The notes below the pieces were generated by a model. The model was not told the origin of the DNA and did not search any database. It saw nothing but the letters and a program-made list of their open reading frames with translations. Shown one piece after another: positions 44,045-55,739 of a DNA stretch of 64,000 bases (the stretch's first letter is position 1; each line of letters opens with the position of its first letter). This DNA comes from Endomychus coccineus (taxonomy: Eukaryota > Arthropoda > Insecta > Coleoptera > Endomychidae): contig OY294068.1 of NCBI GenBank assembly GCA_958510875.1, forward strand, positions 37,242,297 through 37,306,296, given 5' to 3'. Position numbers and translations under genes: made by a program.

Positions 44045-46329
44045 CAATTTTCAAAAATTGCATAAAATCAATCTTTATGTGATGAAAATTCATTCATTCA
44101 TACTTATCTCGCAACCACTACGGAACTAGTAAACAAATGCATATAATAATTAATTAATTAACAATTTGAATCCAATTCATAATTGTGTTCAGTTTATAAG
44201 TGTTTAAGACCTACGAATCTCGTCGCATGCATCTTCTGTTCAAAATATTTCGGAAGGATCAGAACTGTTACAATCTTCGTATCACTCTGATGTTTGACCT
44301 AGCTTCGAACCTCAACTCCTTCGATTTGAAATGTGTTTTTATGCTCAATAAATGAAATTACTTTCATAGGCGAAATTGCTGGGCTACTATCAAATCGCAC
44401 AGCAGCATCAAGTAGCATTTTAACATTATTGTATCAGTTGCTTAACTTTACCATTGATGACAGCGTCAGCAGAAAGAAATCCTAAAACTTCAAAACATAT
44501 TTAAGAAGTAGTATGTCACAACACAGTGTCAGCTCTTTGGCCAATATAAACGTTGAACGGATAATCGCTTGTGAACTTGATTTAGACAAAGTCATTAACC
44601 TATTTGCAAATAAAAGCCGGGGAAAAATCAATGTTCATGCTTATTTTATGTGAAAATTCAAAACTGGAAATATGCACTTACACATTTTCCTAGCGCTTTG
44701 CTAATGAAAAGTTGTACCTTTTCCCCTTTTCAGTTATTTAATCCTACATTTATTTTATTCTGAATTCATAAAATGCTTGAATAATGAGCTGTGTTTATAT
44801 GCTTATTTACACGTCAGACTCGTCTTTCTACACGTGGTCAACTACGGTTCAATTACTGCCACAAAAGCTCACTTCAATTTTTTTATAAGAGTAGTACTAT
44901 GAATTGAACAGTCCACCACACTGTTTTACTTAAATTTGAGAGGATAGTACACCATATTCGTGCTGAAGTGCTCCTAAATGGTCAACTATTGATGCCCTTT
45001 ATAAATAAATTATATTAAGTTTTATTATTAAATTTCATTTTCATAGAACTGAATATCTTGTTGTTGGAATGATTCGATTTGTGTATCGATTATACTTTCT
45101 CTGGGGCGCAGAATATTTAGCAACACCACTGACTACTACCGTATTATGTCCGTCGAAAATACACGAATGGCCTATTTTTTTTTGTTTCATACTCCCTTCT
45201 TCGCATACAATCTCTCGCTTTGGGAATAATATGTATTTTGATACGATTGCCGAGGAAAATTTCGTGTGCATAACTTAACGGAAACGACTCTGAAGTCAAT
45301 CAATGGTAGTCAGTTGATAGTTGAATTTAGATAATGAGGTATTTTGTTTATTGAACTGAAGAAAATATCAAATCTCGTTTGAGTTCTTATACTTTCTTAC
45401 AGATAGATAATACTCAAATGAACCTCCTTACAGGAGAAATGCTAAGAACACTCTTATATTGAAAACACATTTATTTGGCTTCAAAATACCGACTTATGAT
45501 AAGTGTCTACTGATATGCCAATAATTTGAGTCATATTTGGTTTTATTGTTCATTTTTGTACTTCAGCCTTTGTTCGATTGTTCAACACCGGAAAATATAT
45601 ATAAAAAGGGTGATAGTTAGGTTATAGTTATAAACGGCGAAAGATCATACATGTACTCCTTTTTCACCGGCCTGGGGTCAGAATATGAAAGATTTTGAAA
45701 AATATTCACCAAATTAGCAGTCTTCGTTTTGATGTCAACTTCTTAGTATTGATCTCATTGAATGAGGAAGGTTCATCTAGCTAGAGTTTCCTTGTAGAAA
45801 ATAAAATATGATTAGGGGTGAAGAATGTCATATATCTAACCAATTTACATTCCTCCTCATAGTATACACGTTGTGATTACATATCGCATTTTCCAGATTT
45901 TCAGTAGACACTAAGTCGTGTAGTTCCATTGGATTATCCTGGGAGGGCGTTGCTTTTTTTGAGGTTGACACGGAATCAAACCAGTTCTCGGGGCCATGAA
46001 TAAATTATTTCCTTTTTACTCCATGCTCAAAACTCCGAAATCTTCATCCAGTTTGATAATTGTGTCATAACACCAATAACGGTCAGTTTGTTTTCATTAT
46101 GTCTCAAATGTTCTGACATACATGCTCGAACTTCCTGAGATCCTTGAGAATCTTCGGTCTTATCTCACATATAATGTAGCCTTTTTCTCATCTTCCTGAT
46201 TATTGGTTAATAAATTCATAAATATAGGAGAATACTGAAATAATATTGAAAATAAAAACACATATGTATCATAATGAATAAATCATGTTGTAACTATCGT
46301 GACTTACTGTCACTTGTGTACTCATAACA
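44045..46329. other. Non-coding stretch, nothing recognised
   Basis: Overlapping plus and minus frames near 45041-45278 show no known domain. No RNA gene or repeat was identified. Confidence 0.4.
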
Positions 46330-46693
46330 TGTTTTTATATATCAAATTAATAATCTTCTCCGGAAAAAAATTATTGTTATTCTTAAATCAATATTTGGTA
46401 AATTGGTGATTCATATTAAGTGTTTTTATATATTCAATTATTAATCTTCTCCGGAAAAAAATTATTTTTATTTTGAAATCAATATTTGATAAATTGGTGA
46501 TTTATATTAAGTGTTCTCAAATATTCAATTATTAATCTTCTCTGGAAAAAAATTATTGCTATTTTTAAATCAATATTTGGTAAATTGGTGATTCATATTA
46601 AGTGTTTTTTATATATTGAATTATTAATCTTCTCCAATAAAAATTACTGTAAATTTTAAATCGATATTTGGTAAATTGTTGGTTCATATTGAG
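46330..46693. repeat. Tandem array, 91-bp unit x 4
   Basis: Units begin at 46330, 46421, 46512 and 46603, exactly 91 bases apart. Each contains TTAATCTTCTC, AAATCAATATTTG and TAAATTGGTGATTCATATT. The last unit is the most diverged and ends near 46693. Confidence 0.85.
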
Positions 46694-48249
46694 CTGAAAG
46701 TTGTGAACTATCTATCACATTTATTGAGTAAATAATGTTTGGAAATATCTTATCATTGTGCTGTATAATCATCATTTATATTATCATCATAATTACTAAT
46801 TGCTCATATATTATTATATATTCTACGAACAATACTGAGTGGATATATAATGTTGAATAACAATATCCATTGTTAGTACTGTAATTTATTAAGTTAGATT
46901 TACCATTTTCTTTATAGTACACAGTTTTCAGATATTTAGAATTAGGAATCAAGTGTAATGTGAAAGCTTTCTCACAGGAATAGGACGAAGACGGATTATT
47001 GTGTAGCTGAAATTCCGTTATAATGTTTGGGCAGATGTTACTAATCAATTCATAACTGAAATCAAAATCTCAGTTTCTGCACACCTAAATAATGCTGAAT
47101 AACTCAGTATTCTAAATTGAGGAATTTAGATACACTCTGAAGAGAATAGGAAACTTTGAATTAGTTTCCAAACAGCAAATTTTCGACGATTTTGAATGAT
47201 TAATGATGCTTAATAAATAGGTACATGATCGGCAGTATTAAAACTTGTATCTAATATGCCATGAAGTCTGCAGAATTACCGCATAAGTTAATTAACGCTC
47301 TTACACCGTAATTCATTCTGCAAGTAGGCAATAAATCTGAATGGAACATGTTCATCCTTTTCATCTAATTAACATAGTTCGCAAACAGCAATTTCCAAAA
47401 GAGTGAAGTATTTAGTATCTACAACTAAAATAAACACATAATCTGAACTGAACACTTTAATCAGTATAAATATTTCCAAATTAGAAAGTTCGAAATCCAC
47501 ATTATTTCAGTCATTGAGGATTTATTTATAACATAGTACACGAAATGTAACAGTTGGTTTATTAATGCATATTTGATGTTTGAAACGGAGTGATTTCAGT
47601 GGAAAGGATCACGCTATGTAATTACTTCATACAGATTGCTTGTAGTTATAAACTGTTTTGATTTCGCTCTATAGTATCGGGATTTACTTTATGCAAATTC
47701 ATTTTCAGGAAATATGTAGAATAATGTGATTTTCAATTTATAAATCGCTTTGAAAATGTCAAAGAATTAATTTTACGCAATTAAACTTTGCAGTTCGTCT
47801 AAATTCAAATTTGTGATTTATACCGTCATTCCACTTTTTTTGAATTCCTTTACACTATACAGAATGCGTTTTAGGGAAACTTCCGTCAAACGTTGTATGG
47901 ACCCAACTGTGTCATCTTCTATCGAATTAGATCACTCCATGTTGTGATTGGTGAATTCTCGTCTATCTCTCATAGATCACTAACTTCTCACGCTCGTATA
48001 AACCAAAAATATATTGCAAACGAACAAATAAAGACGTGGAAACTAAAATACTCGAATCGAATTGAAACGTTATGTGTTTCAAAAGGGATATATATCAAAT
48101 TTTTCGTGGGCTACATATTCAAAAGATACGTCCACACGGACAATATTTCTGCCGGATAGTGATGAGTAACCTTGAATGTTTTTCACAATTCTGGAATCGT
48201 CATCGTTCATTTGTAAATTTCAACAATTCATAAATAATTGACCGTGCTT
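46694..48249. other. Non-coding stretch, nothing recognised
   Basis: A plus-strand frame at 47893-48159 (88 residues) has no recognised domain. The rest is AT-rich without structure. Confidence 0.4.
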
Positions 48250-48490
48250 CACTATGGTACTTATCTGTTTCAGGAGTCAGGAGGAGAGGTAGGGCTCCAC
48301 TCGTGACTTTCTTCCTGTTTTGAGGGCCAAATATGCAAAAGTCCATGAAGATTGGTACTTATCTGCTCTAAGAGTTGGGGAAGGGGATGGAGTAGTAGTT
48401 TTCGGAATCCTACATACTGTGATTTTTCTCTTGTTTGTACGAAACATTATCAAGATCGGTTCTCATCTGTTCTAGAGGAAGGGAAGAGGA
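48250..48490. repeat. Degenerate tandem repeat, about 105-115-bp unit
   Basis: Units contain TTATCTGTT/TCTGC/CATCTGTTC, a G-rich block (GGAGAGG, GGGGAAGGGG, GAAGGGAAGAGG) and a GAAGATTGGT/CAAGATCGGT block, seen three times in about 240 bases. Such sequence is common in LINE 3' tails, but no coding sequence adjoins it. Confidence 0.35.
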
Positions 48491-48699
48491 AAATTATTCA
48501 TTTTGGTTTTTGTTACTTGATTCTCACATTTCATTAAGATTTGGGAAATATCAATGGCCAAATCGCCATTGTTTTTTGACAATAAAATAAGTATGTCCTC
48601 CAGTTTTTTACAAACTGTAAGTGATACTTTACACATATGAACACAAAATCTCTTCGTTTTGGTCACGTTTACATTCCTCATCTGCAATAGGGTCGGTTT

Positions 48700-49760
48700 T
48701 GCTTTCTTTGTCAGTGAGCTCCTAAATTATTTCTTGTAAATCAAAATCTGGGTTCTCTGTTGAGAGTTGTGAATCGATTAGGAGATATTTTCCCAAATCT
48801 AGATTTCCTGGCATATTTTTCCTAAGAGAACAACAGTTTCATAGTCACAGATGGAAGATTTTTCCATGCTGTAACTATAGATACTATATCACTTGACAAA
48901 TCCATTCTTTTTTCTGCTCTTCCAGAATTGTCTTCGGTGTTCGTAAAGGCCAGAAACCTTCTTACCGAAAATGTTCTACATTTCGTTTTAAAATTTTGTA
49001 TTACCCCTCGATCCAGTGGTTGGCAATGAGACGTAGTGTTGGCAATTTGAACATTTTCCAATCCTATTTTTAGGTGGGAAATAGCGTTATCTTAGAAGAG
49101 AAGAACTTTTCTAGCCTGGTTTTTCATTCTTTTGTCAAAGTTTCTCAACCAAAACTCTTCTCTTCTATCGGCAATTTCGGAAAAATCGCGGATCTTTGAT
49201 TTTTCCTATAACTAGTGAATTATTCTTCTCATCATTCATGTTACAGCAAAAAAGAGGGGTCACTCGTAATGTCCGATTTCGCCAGCTTTAAAAATATCTT
49301 TAGCTTCATAGTCCTCGATAATTGATGCGAATTTGATTTTCCAATATTCAACACATACTTTGTGCACGTTAGAGATCTTACCTCAAATTGTTCAAAATTG
49401 ATGTTATGTTTCTTGCAGAACTTATTCTGAAAGCGATTTGAAACCTTAAATCTGTTAACTTATAAATTTTCGGATTCTTCTATCGCTTTTTCCTCTATCC
49501 AAAGTAACGATACATGAACGTTTTTATTTCTACCTTTGCAAAACCTATCACTAACTATTTGGTTGATAGCAAATCCTGCTATTTTCAAAATTTCCGTTTT
49601 GGAACTGCATTAGTCCCTCCTCCTTCAAGACGTTTTCTTAATTCCGTTTTATTCATGAGAATATCTTCACTTATGTTTTCTCAACACTAAACTTGTCCAC
49701 CAACTTTCACGCACTGGTATACCATATCTTTCGCTTTCGTCGATTATTTCAAATTCTTCT
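48700..49760 (-). pseudogene. Tigger-like (pogo superfamily) transposase remnant
   Basis: On the minus strand, sequence resembling the DNA-binding region (NINFEQFEVRSL near 49400) precedes NNSLVIGKIKDPRFFRN near 49210-49160. KRMKNQARKVLLF then a stop and DNAISHLKI (about 49130-49075) carry the second catalytic Asp. ENVQIANTTSHCQPLDRGVI and QNFKTKCRTF (49061-48970) carry the third (QPLD). The order and wording match Tigger/jerky-type DDE_1 transposases. The first catalytic region is damaged, and several stops and shifts are present. It is unrelated in detail to the intact pogo at 37.6-40.2 kb. Confidence 0.65.
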
Positions 49761-51107
49761 ATAAGAAACAAACGTTTACATTTCAGAGACAAAATAGCTG
49801 TTCTCAGGAAAACAAATTGAACAAAATAATTTTTTGGAAATAAATTTTAGGTCTTACTAAAACAGTATAAATTCGATTATTATTCCGGAAAACTCCAACC
49901 TACAAACAGACATCCAGGCCAGCAGAGGGAGAGAGAGAAAGCCATTCCAGGTAGAAATTAAAATGGAGAATTTAATTACCACATATCAGATGAAATTTCA
50001 ATCTATGATTCTTTTGATATCCTGGAAAATTCATAAATCTTGTCTGTTTATATTTTATTCTCGTCAAATGATTGTTATTATTTATTAAATATATCTTGTT
50101 ATTGTAGTAGATGTTTGAATATAATTGAATAAGTGTACCCTGCTATCTATCGCTAGTGTCATAAATAGGCAGTGAAGTTGAAGGTTAAGTATTTATTATA
50201 TATTCTTACTAGTTAGCTAATTCGAATTATTCTTACGTAACAAGGGATCTTATTACCACTCACTTCTGATAAAGAAACAGGAATATCATAATTTCCTTGT
50301 TAGAGTAGGAGGGCCCGCTCCTGTTACAATTTCCTCTACCCCGGATGTGAAATTATTGCGCCTGAAGAGTTCAAATATGGAGTTATTCAAATGATTCCAA
50401 CTTATAATAGCTTCTCAGCTAGCTCCATCCCACGTAGTACAGTGAAATTCCAAACGTCAAAACTTTCTTAAATTGAATCCGGAATCCATCACAACTCGGA
50501 CAGGATATAGATTACGTTCACATAATGTTACAATATACTAAAAATCACATTAGTATCACGAATATCATGATATAGCATCCGCCTAGAAGTTTTTACCTAG
50601 AAAGCAATATTTAGAACGAGAATTCCACGAAATAAAAGAGTATATTTCCTGCGAGTCACAACAACGTGATGTATGGCGCCATAAACCATTTACCCTTTAC
50701 ATCTGATACGTGTCTATTGGAAACCGCAATATATGTGCATATATAACACAAGGAATCTATTTACCTGGCAATCACATTATATGGTTTCATGCGTCCTTCT
50801 CTGATTCAACCAGATATATTCGCCGCCTAAAAACTGGTGTGTTGATGTCACCTCATCTTGGAATATACTACTCTGCAGGAGTAGCACTATTCTCATCTTA
50901 TCCGAATTTCATGTCTACAAAAAAGTATGACTGACATATTGTTTCTATTATCTCATTGTTTTTACTGATAAACACTTTCCATTATACCTACTGTTTTCTG
51001 ACCTTCTCCATATTTTAACTGGTTTTGAGTAGGAATCTCCTAAGGAAATTATTTATAGATATATCATAAAATTCAATCTAATCTATATCTTACGAACCTA
51101 CTTTATG
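49761..51107. other. Non-coding stretch, nothing recognised
   Basis: A 74-residue plus frame at 50710-50934 has no known motif. No RNA gene or repeat was identified. Confidence 0.4.
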
Positions 51108-52150
51108 TGTGAATGATTGGTCACTGATAATAGCATTCCAATAGACGTAATCTATCTGAATTTCAGTAAAGCCTTTGATAAGGTCTCCAAATTGCGCCTT
51201 CTAGCTGAATTGGAACACTATGGTTTGCGGGGTGAGTTTTTGGAGTGTATGTCAGCTTTTTTTCACGGTCGTAAATTCAGAGTAAAAATTGGTCCAAGTT
51301 TTTCACAATATTTAGATGTGGTTAGCGGCGTACCGCAGGGATGTGTGACTAGCTTCCTCTACATGTTCGCAATATGCAGACGATATTAAGTTGTATCTGA
51401 ACCCTATTTTACACCATCATTCGCTTCAACGTTATTTGGAAACCATTTTGGAATGGTGTTATTTATGGCTGATACCATCAAATACGAGCAAATGCACCGT
51501 ACTTCACATTGGAAAAAACTATCCATACATATTCCATATCATCTTGATGGTTTGCAGTTAAGCACGGTTACTTCACAGAAAGATTCAGGTATCACTATCT
51601 CTGATAACCTCACATGGTCGCGCCACATTGAAGAAATGAGGAAGAGGGCGAATACTTCTATATTTCGTTTAACAAAGTTTTTTCCAATGTGTCAGTGCAC
51701 ACATCTTGCGTTCTTCATAAAACCTATGTGAGACCTATGATTGAATTTGGTTCCTCGATGTGGCGTCCATTGCTTGTGCGCGATGAATATTTAATCGAAT
51801 CAGTGCAGAAAAGAGCTACGAGAATGCCGTTTGGGACTATTCGTTCGGATTACCAACAACCTTTGGGATTGTTTAAGCTTCCCAAGGCGGAAGATAGGCT
51901 TCGGCGTATAGAATACTCCAAAATTCATTTTCTGTTAATCTCGGAGTGATATTTAACATTGACGCGGACCCGCGTTTACGTGGTCACTCTTGCAAATTAA
52001 GGCATGAAAACTATAGAACATCTTGTAGGCAACATTCCATTTGAAATAGAGTATATTTGGTGTATTGAATGCGTTGAACTATGACACTGTTGAATCACCT
52101 CCCCCATTTAAAAATCATATTGATTCTTTGCTATTCAGCAGTTGATGTAG
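51108..52150 (+). pseudogene. CR1-like LINE fragment (RT palm to C-terminus)
   Basis: IDVIYLNFSKAFDKVSKLRL (51138-51197) is RT motif A with the Asp of AFDKV. GVPQGCVTSFLYMFA near 51320-51370 is motif B. The catalytic box after it reads ADDIK-like in another frame (CAGACGATATTAAG at 51375-51388). KDSGITISDNLTWSRHIEEM (about 51582-51641) and YVRPMIEFGSSMWRPLLV (51722-51778) are thumb and C-terminal blocks. VQKRATRMPF is followed by a shifted terminal block (PRLRGHSCKLRHENYRTSCR, 51970-52030) typical of CR1-type elements. At least three frameshifts are present, and the 5' portion is missing. Confidence 0.7.
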
Positions 52151-52590
52151 TCAAATGTAGGTTTTATCGTAAATAATTTTATATTTATTATTATTGATAT
52201 CATTCAGTATTCTCCTCGAAAAGATGTTATTTAGCTTCTACACATGTTGAGTCACATAGGATTTTAACCTCGACTCTTATCCTAATGAATAATAACAATT
52301 ATGATAATAACTCAGAAATCTTATGAGGTATACCTGAACCAAGCGAATAGTGGTTGATGATTTTTATAATATGTTAGGCATGACTGATAGAATGTAAGTT
52401 ATTCCGCATGTTATTCCTAAATAAGAAGTAGAAAACATTCAACATTATACTACGAGCGAATTACTACAGTATTTAATTTCTTCTATTGTTATAAATAATA
52501 TGTAAAGAAAATTGAATAATCCTATATACTCGATATACATAAAATTATTCTAATTTTCTCCACATATCATTATATCTAATGTATCTTATA

Positions 52591-53498
52591 CAGGGTGTCC
52601 CAGGTTTTAGTAGCAGAACTTCAACAGTCGATAGAAAATTTGATTCTGAGAAAAAAAGTTCTCATTAACATATATGCACAGACGCTTAGTTTTTGAGATA
52701 CAGGGTGTTGAAATTGAAAAATAAAATTCGTTTTTTGCAAATATCTCCGGAACCGTTTATTGTACAGAGAACAGCTTTCGCCAACATTTTTTACTCATAA
52801 TAAGCTATGTTCACTGTGAAAAAATCGTTTTTTGTAGTCATGATTGGTGAAGATTTTGAAGGGGTGGTGGGTGTTTTTCTCCCCAACTTCTACGCTACTG
52901 CAAAAAGTACGGTTTTGAGACAACCATTTGAACCGCCAACGTTTTCTACACAAAAAAAGAACTGATTATAAGCTCTAAAGTTGACCGTTTTCGAGAAAAA
53001 TCAACTTTTATGTTGAAAAACATGGTCAATTCTTACTAATTAAACAAAATTTATTCAAACGTTACAAGTAACAAAACCAAAAAATTGACCATGTTTTTAA
53101 ACATAAAAATTGATTTTTCTCGAAAACGGTAAACTTTAGAGCATATGACCGACAGTACTTTTTTTGTGTAGAAAACATTGGTGGTTCAAATGGTTGTCTC
53201 AAAATTGTGGCGTAGAAGTTGGGGAGGAAAACACCCACTACCCCTTTAAAATCTTCACCAATCATGACTAAAAAAATTTTTTTATAGCACAGAATAAAGC
53301 TTACTATGAGTAGAAAATGCTTGCAAAAGCTGTTCTCTGTACAATGAATGCTTTCGGAGATATCTGCAAAAAACGAAAAAGACACCTTGTATCTCAAAAA
53401 CTAAGCGACTGTGCATATATGTTAATAGAAACTTTTTTCTCAAAATCAAATTTTCTATCGACTGCTGAAGTTCTGCTACTAAAACCTGGGACACCCTG
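52591..53498. mobile_element. Palindromic mariner-type MITE, copy 2
   Basis: Ends begin CAGGGTGTCCCAGGTTTTAG on both strands and are flanked by TATA (52587-52590 and 53499-53502). Two inverted arms of about 420 bases enclose a loop of about 60 bases near 53030-53090 that is the reverse complement of the loop in copy 1 (12951-13901). It has no coding capacity; the 60-110-residue frames in it are shared by both arms and are not genes. The target DNA around it is unremarkable AT-rich sequence. Confidence 0.85.
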
Positions 53499-53502
53499 TA
53501 TA

Positions 53503-54489
53503 CAAAAAATATATTCAGAATATCTAAAGTGTAAAGAAATCAATGTATACCTATTGGATATTGAATTTAATAACAAAACATAAAATAGATTGTATCAACC
53601 GTCTATTTGATGTTCTCGTATTTCTAGGGATGCTTAACATTTTATACTATTAATAGCGAATTTAAAAAGGTCCAGCCTTCACTCGATTTATTCATCAATT
53701 TTTCATTTTTCTTAGGGTATCTTAAATATCGTAACGCCGGGTAACTGCGATGTTCAACTGATTTTCGTTATTTCGTAAGGCTGCCATAAAATGAAGGAAC
53801 ATCCGAAATTTTTTGTTCAATTTATTATCTAAAGAATATTATGTGCTATGCTGATAACATTGATCACAAATATGCGAGTATTCTCATTATTATAATCTAA
53901 ATTCGTATTGGTTTGTGTTTCAGCGCGATTTTCTGAAATTAATTATGTTTATTATTGGTTCTAATTGACGAAAATTCACATTCAGTTGTTATTATGTAAA
54001 TCAAATGATACTTGTTATTATGCTTCCATCCGTATAAAACACTGGCCAATGCAGTGAGTATTTAATTGAAATTGTTTATCATAATAGCATTTTATACAAT
54101 AGCCACTGATTAAATTACATCACATCATGAAATGTGATGGGAATGATTGTATGCAATTTATATATTCATCATTGTAGTTCACATATCTCAGGAGGGAAAT
54201 TCAATATGGAGACCCGGAATTAGTTAACTTGAATCGATAGTTTGGTAGATTGAACAAAATAATCACATTTTTCTTTATGAAATCGACAACTATGAAGGTT
54301 TGAAAGACATCCGCTGCATGATGAGTTTCTCACAAAAAGAAGAGATTGAATAAGTAAATTGATTCCAAACTCATGGCAAACCCAGCTCAAAAATCTGATT
54401 CTCAACCAATCCGCAACTCAACATTGTTAATTCAACTAACACAGAATTCACTAACTCAGAAACCGATCTATTGAACAAAGGTTTCAAAT
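53503..54489. other. Non-coding stretch, nothing recognised
   Basis: No motif or repeat seen. Confidence 0.4.
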
Positions 54490-54984
54490 AAAATCTACCG
54501 TTCACCCCACAACATCAAAATTTTGAAAATTTTGTTGTTGAAACTGACCTAGCTCTGAAAAAATTAGGCTTGACATCCAAACACATTGCTGCATACAAGC
54601 TGAACAAACGTAGTAAATTTCATAATTCTGAATTGAAAATTGCAGACACTCTTACAGAGGAATCTAAGCAAAATAATATGGTGTACACAAAAGCGGATAA
54701 AGGCAATACTTATTATTACTGTAGATAAACAATCTACTATGACAAAATTTATAACTTTTTGAAGCCCGACAAATTTTCAGAACTTAAGACAGACCTAACA
54801 ATGAAACACCAAAAGGACATCAAAACAACACTACATAACATAAAACACATTTCCACCAATAAAGAAAAAACTGGTTGGTTCAATATGAACCCACAACCAC
54901 CTTCCTCACATGGACAGCTAAAGATCCACAAAGCTGATAAACTCGTACGTCCTGTGTGTCCCCACATTAATGCACCATGCTGAA
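54490..54984 (+). pseudogene. Penelope-like RT N-terminal fragment
   Basis: LALKKLGLTSKHIAAYKLNK is followed by NNMVYTKADKGNT, the hallmark N-terminal block of Penelope-like RT (usually ITKADKGNTIV). After a small shift, YDKIYNFLKPDKFSELKTDL follows, then GQLKIHKADKLVRPVCPHIN with APC (54915-54980), matching the block YGLPKIHKxxxPLRPIVS-APT. The copy breaks off there and joins a tandem repeat. The catalytic palm is absent. The family differs from that at 31.6-35.7 kb by wording. Confidence 0.65.
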
Positions 54985-55690
54985 TACGAATATGATGTCA
55001 GAAAAACCATATAATGTACCTGGAGACCAGGAAGTTCTGGTTGTGAGGGTAATCCTAGAGTTTTTCTCGAAATTTGCTTGGAGATTGAACCAAAATGTTC
55101 ACTCGGGGGTTTTCGAGGTCACTGAACACGATTATGATATTGAAAAAATTCTACAATACACTTGGAGGCTATGATGGCCTTGTTGTCTAGGTCGTCACCT
55201 GGACATTTACGGGAGTTTTCATGTAAATGCAACGGATTTGGTTACTCAGGGAATTTAGGGTCACTGATCATGAGTATGATGTCGAAAAATCCATATAATG
55301 TACCTGGGGATCAGGAAGTCCTGGTTGTGAGGTTTCGACGTCGCTGAACACCATTATGATATTGGAAAAATTCCACAATACATTTGGAGGCAAGGATAGC
55401 CTGGTTATCTAGGTCGTTTCCTGGACATTCATTAGTGTCTTCATGTAAATGCAACGAATTTGGTTACTCAGGAGTTTTTGGGTTTGCTGATCATAAATAT
55501 GATGTTGAAAAATTTATATGATATATCTGGGGCCCAGGAAGACCTGGTTGTGAAGGTCATCTACGAGGTTTTTTTAGAAATTTGCTCGGAAATAGAATGA
55601 AAGTGTTCACTCGAGGATTGAAAAAATTCCACAATATACCTGGCGCTAGGGTGTCGTGGATGTCTAGGTCATCTCTAAGACAATGAATGA
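54978..55690 (+). repeat. Tandem array, diverged units of about 220-285 bp
   Basis: Units begin CTGAATACGAATATGATGTC (54980), CTGATCATGAGTATGATGTC (55264) and CTGATCATAAATATGATGTT (55487). They share CATATAATGTACCTGG, AGGAAGT-CTGGTTGTGA and TGTAAATGCAACG. Each unit contains a weaker half-unit (ACACGATTATGATATTGAAA), suggesting an older dimer. An inverted copy lies at 58655-58885. Confidence 0.7.
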
Positions 55691-55739
55691 ATTTTCACAA
55701 ATAAAATTGGTTGTACGATAAAGTTGATGAATTTATATA

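Noticed and set aside
45041..45278. Overlapping 69- and 76-residue frames on both strands
   Set aside because: Neither shows a recognised motif; overlapping open frames on both strands suggest compositional chance.
52600..53583. Several 60-110-residue frames in the palindromic element
   Set aside because: The same frames appear from both inverted arms and carry no known domain; the element is non-coding.
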